DNA from: Desulforamulus putei DSM 12395
Lineage (GTDB): Bacteria; Bacillota; Desulfotomaculia; Desulfotomaculales; Desulfotomaculaceae
DNA length: 64,000 bases
NCBI RefSeq assembly: GCF_900129195.1
Contig: NZ_FQUY01000013.1
Span: 16,564 to 80,563, forward strand
Direction: 5' to 3'
Made by a program: the position numbers and the translations under genes
Notes under the pieces: model-generated
The model's input: only the letters and a program-made list of their open reading frames with translations
Told to the model about the DNA's origin: nothing
Database searches by the model: none
In this document: positions 1 to 7,267 of the stretch, in pieces
Layout of the letters: every line of letters begins with the position of its first letter
Position numbering within the stretch: the stretch's first letter is position 1

Positions 1-892
1 AGGGAACAACGTCTGTAAAATTAAACTTATCGAGATTTTTAAAAATTTCTTTTAAAAAAGCATTTATTTTATCAGCATTGGAAAAAAGTAAAACTGAGCC
101 ATCTAAAAAAGTGTTTCCTAAAACAGAATTAACAAGATCACAAATAACTGGTGATAGGGTATTGAGTTCGTGTTCATAATACTCCAGCATAGTTTCAATA
201 TATTCTATTTCCGCATCTGCTCCAACAACAACGATTGGCAAAAATGCAAAACCTATTATCATATCTTCACGAGTTTTGGTTTCAAGATTCTTTGCGGTTG
301 CTCTTAAATTCTTCGGAACTTGATAAATATCTTTGAGTCTATCATTTTGGAATAAATCTTCAATATTTTCTTCGATTTGCTGCAAACTATCAGGAGGTAT
401 CAATCTATCGGCAACACTATACTTTACACCACGACAACGTAATTTAGAGATAGTTTCGTAATTAGGCAGGTCAGAAAATTTGTTTTTTAAAACATCAATT
501 ATACGATAAAGTGTTTTTTCAGGAAGCCGAGCCCCTATGGTCTTAATATCCTGTTTATCTTGAAAGATTAAAGGGATAAATGCAAATATAATTTGAACAG
601 TGCTGCATTCTTGCAGTGGTGGTAAGGGCAGGATAGGTACTAATTTATTGAGTTTTTCCATAGAATCGGTATCCTCTGCCATTTTTAACGCCCATCTTCT
701 ATGAGCATCGACAGTATCTATACCTTTGTTCCACTTACGGTATTCCTCGAAGACAAACGGCACATCAATAATCCTAACTGGTTCCTCTTCAAAATGCTCA
801 CGATGAAAATGCCGATTAACAAGGTAATCTTTATAATCTTCAATGTTTCCACCAAAATATTTTTTGTAGTCTTTAAAAGGATAAATAAGCAT
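1..892 (-). CDS. Partial protein of unknown function, C-terminus outside window
   Basis: An open minus-strand frame runs without a stop from about 1057 to the left edge. The first ATG is at 892, but the frame is open upstream of it and looks protein-like, so the gene could begin earlier or be 5'-truncated by the IS remnant at 1135. The translation is a soluble, charged protein with a VDAHRR motif about 65 residues after the ATG. This is loosely like the DGQHR motif of DndB/DGQHR-type proteins, a weak resemblance only. The part after the motif is rich in helical segments. I do not assign a function. It is read divergently from the XRE regulator at 1274. Confidence 0.6.
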   Translation of the reverse strand, partial: MLIYPFKDYKKYFGGNIEDYKDYLVNRHFHREHFEEEPVRIIDVPFVFEEYRKWNKGIDTVDAHRRWALKMAEDTDSMEKLNKLVPILPLPPLQECSTVQIIFAFIPLIFQDKQDIKTIGARLPEKTLYRIIDVLKNKFSDLPNYETISKLRCRGVKYSVADRLIPPDSLQQIEENIEDLFQNDRLKDIYQVPKNLRATAKNLETKTREDMIIGFAFLPIVVVGADAEIEYIETMLEYYEHELNTLSPVICDLVNSVLGNTFLDGSVLLFSNADKINAFLKEIFKNLDKFNFTDVVP

Positions 893-1134
893 CACAACCA
901 AGTTATCTTTTTGAATTATTCCTGGAATAATTTTAATACACCTGCCTTTCTGAATTTCTTGTTGACTGAGTAGGAAACTATGTATAATTAATTTATAAAC
1001 ATCCCGGCAAGCCCCGAACCCAACTAATCTCTTATTAGGGGATAGCCGGAGTTTATTTTAATTATAAAATTGATTATTACTCAAGTCAAACCTTTATAAA
1101 GAAAATATTTTACTGATTATATTCTTGTCAGTGA

Positions 1135-1155
1135 CCCCACGCCTAAAGGCGGGGG
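1135..1155. repeat. IS200/IS605-type terminal hairpin (remnant)
   Basis: CCCCACGCC, a TAAA loop, then GGCGGGGG, preceded by GTGAC. This matches the right-end hairpin type seen elsewhere in the window (inverse orientation at 25742). No transposase frame adjoins it. The segment 1156-1260 up to the XRE ribosome binding site looks like IS tail sequence and holds no gene I can support. Confidence 0.6.
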
Positions 1156-1273
1156 CTTGCGGTGGTAACGCTGTGAACTTTTGTCTTTAGTGCAAAAGGG
1201 TGGGACGGCGGTACTCCTATCCCTGAAGGGCGGAAATTCTGCACTGTGTGATTTGTTGAAAGGAGTTTTTTTT

Positions 1274-1597
1274 ATGAAAACATTAGGTGAAAGAATCAAA
1301 GAAATTAGGGAGTCATTAGGTTTAACCCAGGAGGACCTTGCTAAGAGGCTTAAAATCAAAACTGGAAGCACCATAGCGCAATACGAAGCAAACAGAAGTA
1401 AGCCATCTTTGGAAATGCTCACAAAAATAGCGGATATTTGTGGTACAACTACGGATTATCTTTTAGGGAGAACAGATGAAAATGAATCAAATGAAATTAA
1501 ATTTATTGCCCGAGCTTACGAAGAACTGCCAGAGGAAAAAAGGCAAAAAGTTTTGAGGTATTTAAAATTCTTCATTGAGGAAGAAAAGAATAGTTAA
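1274..1597 (+). CDS. XRE-family HTH repressor (ImmR-like)
   Basis: 107 residues. Residues 1-68 form a helix-turn-helix of the lambda cI/SinR type (RIKEIRESLGLTQEDLA, then YEANRSKPSLEML). The C-terminal helix (about 75-105) probably dimerises. Start ATG 1274 is chosen because AAGGAG lies 8 bases upstream; a longer frame from 1181 would read through an IS end. It is followed 15 bp later by an ImmA/IrrE-like gene, the usual ImmR-ImmA pairing that controls mobile elements. By family it should repress element promoters, possibly including its own. It is one of few plus-strand genes here. Confidence 0.9.
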   Translation: MKTLGERIKEIRESLGLTQEDLAKRLKIKTGSTIAQYEANRSKPSLEMLTKIADICGTTTDYLLGRTDENESNEIKFIARAYEELPEEKRQKVLRYLKFFIEEEKNS

Positions 1598-1612
1598 AAA
1601 GAGGTATCCGCA

Positions 1613-2155
1613 ATGCGGCAAACAGCAGTGGTCAATTATTCAGAGGCAATTGCCGGAAGAGCACTCAAAAAAGCTGGGATTTCCCGACCTCCGGTAAATC
1701 CAGTAACAGTCGCCATATCACTCGGCGTTATTGTTAAATTTGTTTTCGATGACATCCCCCCGGCACAAATTTTTCAGGTGAAAGATAAATATTATCTTAT
1801 CATTAAAGTCCATAATGACCATGAAGCAATGAATTTTGTTATAGCCCAACAGTTGGGCCATTTATGCCTAAACCATTTCACAAAATACGAGATGGACACT
1901 CCCTCACAAAGCAAACTTTCCAAAGAGGTTACTGAATATCTAATTAAAGAAGCAAACGATTTTGCAAATAAACTATTAATGCCTGAGTCATGGTTAAAAA
2001 AATATTTCAAAAAATTATCCATTCAACAAATTATGGAAACTAAATACTTGTTTAATGTGACTTATAAAACATTAATTGACAGGTTAATCGAAACCGGTTT
2101 TGCAACTCCGCGGATTTATAGTTTTTTCCCGGAATGTGAACTACCCCCCACTTAG
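1613..2155 (+). CDS. ImmA/IrrE-like (DUF955) protein with degenerate active site
   Basis: 180 residues, 15 bp after the XRE gene, apparently one operon. The fold signature of ImmA/IrrE peptidases is present: the zinc-helix region reads AQQLGHLCLNH and is followed by EANDFANKLLMP. The zinc motif HExxH has become QQLGH, so the first histidine and the catalytic glutamate are both glutamine; only the second histidine and the later EA..FA..LLMP element remain. Family members cleave the partner repressor, so this copy is probably non-proteolytic, perhaps a binding partner. The last codons and the stop lie inside an IS200/IS605-type hairpin, so the natural C-terminus may have been replaced by IS sequence. 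Confidence 0.8.
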   Translation: MRQTAVVNYSEAIAGRALKKAGISRPPVNPVTVAISLGVIVKFVFDDIPPAQIFQVKDKYYLIIKVHNDHEAMNFVIAQQLGHLCLNHFTKYEMDTPSQSKLSKEVTEYLIKEANDFANKLLMPESWLKKYFKKLSIQQIMETKYLFNVTYKTLIDRLIETGFATPRIYSFFPECELPPT

Positions 2156-2176
2156 CCTGCCGGCTAGAAGTGGGGG
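2145..2176. repeat. IS200/IS605-type terminal hairpin
   Basis: CCCCCACTT pairs with AAGTGGGGG around an inner AGCC/GGCT stem. It sits downstream of the minus-strand TnpB remnant, the position of a right end. Confidence 0.65.
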
Positions 2177-2270
2177 CTTCCTGCTTCAATGACCACAGCC
2201 TACTGTCGCAGGTCTTACACAGTCTCCACAGGCGTCAATTCGGGTGGTCCCCACCCTACTGAAAAGGTAT

Positions 2271-2597
2271 TTATGCAATCATAGCCAAACCACGGCGTTC
2301 GATTAGTTTTGCTGACACCAAGTCCCTGGGTTCTACTAAACCGCATATAGGGCACCGGTGGATACGAACGGACAAGTCCTTCGGCACACTGGCGCCACAA
2401 AGGCATTCCTGAGAAGTACCCTGCGGCGGCACCTTTAGAAATACTTTACCTTTCTGGACAGCTTTGTACTCCAGAAAATTCCCAAACATAGACCAGCCGG
2501 CATCATGAATAGACTTAGCAAGTTTCTTATTTTTAGCCATATTTTTAATCTTCAAATCTTCCACAAAGATATACTTATACCGTTTTACAACAAAATT
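2271..2597 (-). pseudogene. TnpB (IS200/IS605 family) C-terminal remnant
   Basis: About 108 codons of a TnpB C-terminus. Visible are the segment YIFVEDLKIKNM that carries the RuvC-II acid, a zinc ribbon (CLC ... CPIC) and a RuvC-III-like PRDLVSA segment. The N-terminal half with the first RuvC aspartate is absent. Upstream the frame continues into a GC-rich hairpin and a CRISPR-type repeat, so the apparent ATG at 2711 is not a real start. Terminal hairpins flank it at 2145-2176 and at 2780-2801 or 2944-2965. Confidence 0.8.
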
Positions 2598-2668
2598 GCG
2601 GCAGGTTTCCCCCGCCTCTATAGGCGGCGGGCGGAATGCCGTGTACTGATTAGACTGCTTTTTTCCAT

Positions 2669-2700
2669 GTTTCAATCCACGCGCCCGCGTGGGGCGCGAC
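2669..2700. CRISPR. Orphan single CRISPR repeat, type I-C-like
   Basis: A 32-bp sequence starting GTTTCAATCCACGCGCCC and ending GGGGCGCGAC. Read on the minus strand it starts GTCGCGCCCC and ends GTGGATTGAAAC, the form, length and palindrome position of type I-C repeats. Only one copy is present and there are no cas genes in the window. It sits inside IS200/IS605 debris. Confidence 0.75.
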
Positions 2701-2779
2701 AATAGAACCACCGGGGCCGCTGCTCTCCTTTCGGAGAACCGTCTAGTCAGCTAGTTTCCCCTGCCCCCGCCAGGGCAAG

Positions 2780-2801
2780 CCCCCACTTCTATAAGTGGGG
2801 G
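2780..2801. repeat. IS200/IS605-type terminal hairpin
   Basis: CCCCCACTT, CTAT loop, AAGTGGGGG. Probably one end of the element that carried the TnpB remnant. Confidence 0.6.
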
Positions 2802-2943
2802 TAGTTGACGATGGTAAGTAAGAAGAAAGACTGAATGACTATTTGTGTCTAATTTCATAGCAATAATCAGCCCTTTATGCTATTGCTGCTGATTATATTA
2901 TACTAGAAATATTTTATTAGAGTACCAAAAATCGGCAATTCAT

Positions 2944-2965
2944 CCCACCACTTTAGAAGTGGGGG
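2944..2965. repeat. Second IS200/IS605-type end hairpin
   Basis: CCACTT, TAG loop, AAGTGG within a CCCACC...GGGGG context, preceded by CAT as in the left ends at 27314 and 60186. Between 2802 and 2943 I see only a 10-bp inverted repeat (AATAATCAGC/GCTGATTATA) and no gene. Confidence 0.55.
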
Positions 2966-3015
2966 AATTTTTGCCGAATGATGTTAAAAAACTTTTCCCT
3001 AAAAATACAAACAAA

Positions 3016-3038
3016 GGGAACGTTTTGCCAACGTTCCC
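3016..3038 (-). terminator. Intrinsic terminator of the dnaN-type gene
   Basis: GGGAACGTT/AACGTTCCC hairpin followed on the minus strand by TTTGTTTGTATTTTT, about 24 bp after the stop codon. Confidence 0.8.
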
Positions 3039-3061
3039 TCTGTTTATGCTCGTGAAAAAAG

Positions 3062-4120
3062 TTAACGAATGGGCAATACCACAGAGAAATAACTGTTATC
3101 GTTCCATAGAAATATGGGACTTAACTCGCCTGCCATCCCTAATGTGACTTTGCCTGTAAACCTTTTTAACGCTTCAATAAGATATGCTATATTGACCTTA
3201 ATCTTTAGCCTATCCCCTTCCACTTCGGCCGGAATTTCTTCGTTCAATTTTCCCCTTTCAGTCTGCACGGAAAGAACCAGCCTATCAACAACATGAACAT
3301 TAATGATATTGTTTTCAGTTAGGACTTCCGCCCTTTCCAAAGCAGCTAAAACTCGTTCCGTCTCAACAGTCACCTTGGTATTATGTTTCTCCCTGATAAC
3401 TTGGCGGTAATTGATGTACTCGCCGGAGATTAACCGGGTCATCAAAACAGTATTTCCGTAATTAAATATAGCCTGGTTTTCTTCGATGGCGATATTTACG
3501 TTTCCATCACTCAGAAAACTGCTTAATTGCTTTAGTGATTTAGCAGGAATTATTACTCCCCCATCAGGAACACCGGCCCCGGAGATTGTTTTTAGTGCCA
3601 ACCGGTGTGTATCCGTTCCAACGAAATTAATCTGCCCATCTTTTGCATCAAAATACAATCCCTCAAAAACGGGACGGTATTCGCATTTGCCAGCCGCAGC
3701 ATACACCACAGCGTCAATAGCTTTTTTCAATTCCCCTGCGTCCATTGTGAACGTACTGGATACAGTTTCAGGAAACACCGGAAAATCCTTAGGATCGTAA
3801 GTGCTTAGGTGTGCGTTAGATTTTCCGTATTTTAGAACCAGTTTATTGTCTTTGACTTCCAGCACCAAGTCGGGTTCTGTTATCTTCCTGACGATGTCAA
3901 GCAGTTTAACAGGAACACCGATTTCGCCCGGTTCGATAATGTTTGCAATCGTTGAGCTTTTGATACCAATCTCTAAATCGGTTGCAAACGCTGTTATTTG
4001 TGAACCTTCGGCCTTTAAAAGAATTCCGTTTGCCAATGTGTCAATGGGTGTTCTGGAGACTGCTTTTCTAGCAGACGCCAAAATGTCTAATAAGTGATCT
4101 CTTTTGATTTGGATTTTCAT
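3062..4120 (-). CDS. dnaN: DNA polymerase III beta subunit (sliding clamp)
   Basis: 352 residues, slightly shorter than chromosomal DnaN (about 365-380). The three repeated clamp domains are recognisable: an N-terminal KDHLLDIL-like start, a middle segment with GTDTHRLAL, typical of beta clamps, and a C-terminal segment. It ends SVVLPIR, close to the canonical C-terminal PMR/PVR of the peptide-binding pocket. Start ATG 4120 is supported by AAGGAG 5 bases upstream; the upstream ATG lies in a GC-rich hairpin. The clamp tethers polymerases and other factors to DNA. A replicon-borne copy suggests the element influences its own replication or the host replisome. Confidence 0.93.
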   Translation of the reverse strand: MKIQIKRDHLLDILASARKAVSRTPIDTLANGILLKAEGSQITAFATDLEIGIKSSTIANIIEPGEIGVPVKLLDIVRKITEPDLVLEVKDNKLVLKYGKSNAHLSTYDPKDFPVFPETVSSTFTMDAGELKKAIDAVVYAAAGKCEYRPVFEGLYFDAKDGQINFVGTDTHRLALKTISGAGVPDGGVIIPAKSLKQLSSFLSDGNVNIAIEENQAIFNYGNTVLMTRLISGEYINYRQVIREKHNTKVTVETERVLAALERAEVLTENNIINVHVVDRLVLSVQTERGKLNEEIPAEVEGDRLKIKVNIAYLIEALKRFTGKVTLGMAGELSPIFLWNDNSYFSVVLPIR

Positions 4121-4213
4121 TTTTCTCCTTTCCGGTCTGCCGGGGCCGGGTGGCCCAAACAAGCAGACCACCCGTTTTTTCTCGCCCCGGGGAAAGGCTT
4201 TAGTTAGAATATA

Positions 4214-5095
4214 TTATTTTAAAAAATTTTCAAGCAAATCGCCCATATCGCCCATAGTGTAATAATCTTTCAAAAGAGAAGCTATTCGGTCGGCTTCTCT
4301 TTGAACCTCAATTTTACCTTCAGGAGTTTTTAAATAATCTCTGGCCTGCCAAAAAGGTTCGAGATTACGCCCGTTAGATGTACCAACTATTTTGTCGTCA
4401 CTTATACGAGAGATAACTTTATCCAGTGTAATTTTATAAGCCCAGCAATTAACTCTCTCATTAAAAGATTCTTGATACATCTTAATGTTCTTGTTTTTTG
4501 TAATTATTCTCCGTAGTCTTAGTTTATGTTCGTTAACTAGTTGGAAAGACATCCCACATTCGGACGGGACACCCAAACCATCTCCACCAAGAGCTTCTTC
4601 CCAGTCCCTTTTTCGTTTTTCCCATTGTTCTTCTGTGCATTCCTCGTCAGGATCAGTATTGTTCCAGTAGCCATAATATTCCACCATTGGAAGTTTGCTA
4701 AAAACACTTTCGAATTCTGCCTGTTCGCTATAGAACAATAACAATATAGAATCCTGAATAGGAATGGCATAAACGGTGCACTCAAAATCATACTTAGGAT
4801 TTCTTTCCTGAGTAATTTGGATTTGTCTCATTTGTTCGCGGATATAGCGTTCTGCAACAGATAGAGCAGAACTGTGTTTTGTTATTTCACTGTAATTCTT
4901 CTCAATACGTTCTTTATAGCTGTTAGGATAAAGAGTTTTGATATCCAGGATGTTAGTAGCTATATTAACTACCAACTCTGTATAAAGTTCTTGAGCTAAT
5001 GGCTGAATAACCTTTCTGGCATCCTTCATCCAGTTATTGAGTTCCCTAAGTGTGAAATTAGGGAGTCTATATCCATTGTATATTTTAGTACTCAT
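4214..5095 (-). CDS. Phage/plasmid-type hypothetical protein
   Basis: 293 residues, soluble, no recognised catalytic motif. The opening (STKIYNGYRLPNFTL) resembles conserved hypothetical proteins of phages and plasmids beginning MSTKxYNGY. A charged central block (EECTEEQWEKRKRDWEE) and a C-terminal helix follow. Start ATG 5095 is favoured by GGGAGAG upstream and because it forms an ATGA overlap with the stop of the upstream gene, suggesting translational coupling. Function unknown. Confidence 0.75.
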   Translation of the reverse strand: MSTKIYNGYRLPNFTLRELNNWMKDARKVIQPLAQELYTELVVNIATNILDIKTLYPNSYKERIEKNYSEITKHSSALSVAERYIREQMRQIQITQERNPKYDFECTVYAIPIQDSILLLFYSEQAEFESVFSKLPMVEYYGYWNNTDPDEECTEEQWEKRKRDWEEALGGDGLGVPSECGMSFQLVNEHKLRLRRIITKNKNIKMYQESFNERVNCWAYKITLDKVISRISDDKIVGTSNGRNLEPFWQARDYLKTPEGKIEVQREADRIASLLKDYYTMGDMGDLLENFLK

Positions 5096-5427
5096 GACAA
5101 TCTCTCCCTCGAAGTTAGTAGTATTTTTAGGTTGAGTTTTATAACGTTTTTGAAATGCTCCCAATTGCCTTGAACCGTTAAGTAAGTTGATGGTACAAAG
5201 GACAGTGTAAATTTAATTTTTCTGAGAGCAAGATATTCTACAAAATCTTCTGGATCAAACCCATTTTCTAGTTGACTTTGTATCTTCATCAGGATACTTG
5301 TGCAGTCAACTGACGTTAATTTATCAAATTTAAAATAATAGCATAGAATCTTAAAGGATTCTATGCTATCGAAACCTATTTCCAGAAGGTTATCGTATTT
5401 TCCGTTTTCACCAATCCATTTTCCCAT
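5092..5427 (-). CDS. Hypothetical protein coupled to the 4214 gene
   Basis: 111 residues, soluble and mixed alpha/beta by appearance. AAAGGAG lies 7 bases before ATG 5427. Its stop overlaps the next start as ATGA, so the two are probably made together. No family recognised. The 135 bp upstream contains a TGCCGGGG/CCCCGGCA hairpin without a U-tract and no gene. Confidence 0.7.
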   Translation of the reverse strand: MGKWIGENGKYDNLLEIGFDSIESFKILCYYFKFDKLTSVDCTSILMKIQSQLENGFDPEDFVEYLALRKIKFTLSFVPSTYLTVQGNWEHFKNVIKLNLKILLTSRERLS

Positions 5428-5562
5428 TATACGTCTCCTTTCCCGGTGTACAGAAAAAACCCAACTTCAACTATAAGGGGACAGGGTTCTTTCCCGTACA
5501 CATTTAATACCAGGGTGCCTCTGCCGGGGTAAACACTTCCCCCGGCAGGTTATCTCCCTATT

Positions 5563-5874
5563 CTATGAAACCCAACCCGGGTGGAGCTCCACCATGCCAG
5601 GTGTTTTTCCTCCCCCAGAGGGACCAATATTAGCCCATAACATTCCCATACCGACAATGATGTCTGATTCGTTCATATTGGTGATGACTGCCTTGGCATG
5701 AGTTACTTCAGCAATCATCAAATTTTGCCAATCCTCTTCGGTGAGCCTTACGTAAACTGGGTCAAGAATTGCTTCTCCATCCCATCCCAGTTTGCGGTAA
5801 AATTCTGTTAACCGTTCACCTGGGCTATCGGCTGAAAGGGTTGGTATAGGGAGTATTTTTACTTTATTTGACAT
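5563..5874 (-). CDS. Small hypothetical protein
   Basis: 103 residues. The last third is glycine-rich (IGPSGGGKTPGMVE), which looks like a P-loop but lacks the surrounding beta strand/helix of a nucleotide-binding site, so I do not call it an ATPase. The start is set by ATG 5874. Its Shine-Dalgarno AAGGAGGTGA lies 34 nt upstream with a strong hairpin in between. Confidence 0.65.
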   Translation of the reverse strand: MSNKVKILPIPTLSADSPGERLTEFYRKLGWDGEAILDPVYVRLTEEDWQNLMIAEVTHAKAVITNMNESDIIVGMGMLWANIGPSGGGKTPGMVELHPGWVS

Positions 5875-5881
5875 TTTTCAA

Positions 5882-5918
5882 GGGCAGGCCCCCGACGGCC
5901 CGCCCTTTTCACCTCCTT
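5882..5918 (-). promoter_or_regulatory. Shine-Dalgarno - hairpin - AUG arrangement
   Basis: On the RNA, AAGGAGGUGA (5918-5909) is followed by a 9-bp stem (GGGCGGGCC/GGCCUGCCC), then UUGAAAA and AUG at 5874. Folding the stem would bring the SD to about 10 nt from the start. Confidence 0.6.
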
Positions 5919-5975
5919 AAAGAGATTTTAAGAAAGCGGGCCGGGCCGCCTAGAATATTTTTCAGGTATCTCCGG

Positions 5976-6854
5976 CTATGCTGCTTTTTCCAGCAGATAG
6001 CGGTATTCTGACGGGATGTGTTCGGATAGTCCGTTCTTCTCCCAGTCGGTTCCATAAAAACCCCAGCAGCTGTCAATCTCGTTTCCTTCAGCGTCCTTTA
6101 GGACAAACCCGTAGACATCGCCTTCCAGCCACTGGCTATAGGTTTCTACTTCCGACTGCAATAATTGAACGGCTCTATTTGCCATTACTTCTTCTACATC
6201 CGACAGCGGCACGCAGACGATATTTTCGTCTTTTCTGAAATTCGCCACCTTATTGTAATCAAAATCCACTGTAAGTGTACTATTTTCAATAGATATAATT
6301 TTTCCGAAACCTTTGTCGGCATATCCTTTTAACTTGACGAGCTCGCCGACTACAGGTGCCCTATGTTTGTCGTGGCTGAATAGTTCACTTTCCGTATAGC
6401 CGGTTTCTTTTCGGAATCGTTCTTTCGAGCAATATATCCATCCTACCTGACCGCTGTCCCACGGGCAGCTGAAACCAGTGGTGTTCATGGTAATACCGCT
6501 GTGGTCGTACAGGTACAGAGGTAAAATAATAAACTTCTGCTCTATTACCGCTAAAATCTCATCATCTATCGCTTTGTTGTATGCCCCATATGACCGATAT
6601 ACTTCTCGGTCTATGCTGTTTCTAATTTTTTCGTATATCTTCTCTGCTTTTTCGGTATCCCCGACAGTTTCTTCGAGGAGCCAGAACAAGAACTCATCCT
6701 TGTCGGCAAAACGGTGCTGGTCGCCCAGGTTATACCTACGGTGCCAGCATACCATTGTGCCCAGATTATCCCATTCGCGAGGATTTTCAGCATCCTCGTC
6801 ATGGAAAATGGTTAATATGGCTTTTTCGTCTTTAAATTCCTCATATTTATACAT
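5976..6854 (-). CDS. Conserved phage/plasmid hypothetical protein
   Basis: 292 residues. It contains a block typical of a widespread phage hypothetical family: REWDNLGTMVCWHRRYNLGD near the N-terminus, then LPLYLYDHSGITMNT and WDSGQVGWIYCSKE around residues 110-150. A beta-rich segment with GELVKLKGYADKGFGKI looks like a small SH3-like insert (about 170-220). The C-terminus has DSCWGFYGTDW. No function is established that I know of. Its start is preceded by the same SD-hairpin design as the next gene, and both probably belong to one leftward operon. Confidence 0.75.
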   Translation of the reverse strand: MYKYEEFKDEKAILTIFHDEDAENPREWDNLGTMVCWHRRYNLGDQHRFADKDEFLFWLLEETVGDTEKAEKIYEKIRNSIDREVYRSYGAYNKAIDDEILAVIEQKFIILPLYLYDHSGITMNTTGFSCPWDSGQVGWIYCSKERFRKETGYTESELFSHDKHRAPVVGELVKLKGYADKGFGKIISIENSTLTVDFDYNKVANFRKDENIVCVPLSDVEEVMANRAVQLLQSEVETYSQWLEGDVYGFVLKDAEGNEIDSCWGFYGTDWEKNGLSEHIPSEYRYLLEKAA

Positions 6855-6861
6855 CCTAAGA

Positions 6862-6898
6862 GGGCAGGCTCCCGGCGGCCCGCCCTTCTCACCTCCTT
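6862..6898 (-). promoter_or_regulatory. Shine-Dalgarno - hairpin - AUG arrangement
   Basis: AAGGAGGUGA (6898-6889), GAA, 9-bp stem GGGCGGGCC/AGCCUGCCC, UCUUAGG, AUG 6854. It is almost the same sequence as at 5882-5918 although the downstream genes are unrelated. Confidence 0.6.
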
Positions 6899-6942
6899 AA
6901 AATAGTGTGAGTTGAGGCGGGCCGGGCCGCCAACTAAACTGA

Positions 6943-7197
6943 TTATTCTATTAATCCATATATTGTTAGCCCAATCAGGCTAAACAACAAAATAAATAAA
7001 AACCCTTCTGGACAGTACATCAAAATATTCCACCCGAAGTACACCGCAGCCAAGATTATGACGGGGTACTTAATCCGTTCCAGCACCAAATCAATTGACT
7101 CGGCCGGAAACCCTTCAAAGGTGGAATCTGTGGAATCTGTAGCAGAATTCACTTCCTCGTGTTTATAAATATCAATCTCAATCTCTTTTACTGTCAT
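6943..7197 (-). CDS. Small membrane protein
   Basis: 84 residues from ATG 7197. The first 45 residues are acidic and polar. Two hydrophobic segments follow (about 46-62 and 64-82) and the chain ends GLIE. A perfect SD AAAGGAGGTGA lies about 50 nt upstream, separated by a 9-bp hairpin (7219-7245); a TTG at 7230 inside the hairpin loop is an alternative start. Function unknown. Confidence 0.6.
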   Translation of the reverse strand: MTVKEIEIDIYKHEEVNSATDSTDSTFEGFPAESIDLVLERIKYPVIILAAVYFGWNILMYCPEGFLFILLFSLIGLTIYGLIE

Positions 7198-7267
7198 CGC
7201 AGTACCCGGAGGGATTGCCCCTGGGGGCAATTAAATCCCCCAGGGCAGTTCACCTCCTTTTTAAAAA

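Noticed and set aside
1181..1273. N-terminal extension of the XRE regulator
   Set aside because: The extra residues are coded by IS tail sequence and the SD is placed for ATG 1274.
2598..2711. Upstream part of the 146-codon frame containing the TnpB remnant
   Set aside because: It is read from a hairpin and a CRISPR-type repeat and does not match TnpB.
5600..5640. P-loop in the small protein at 5563 (GPSGGGKT)
   Set aside because: Lacks the flanking strand/helix pattern and a Walker B motif, and sits near the C-terminus.
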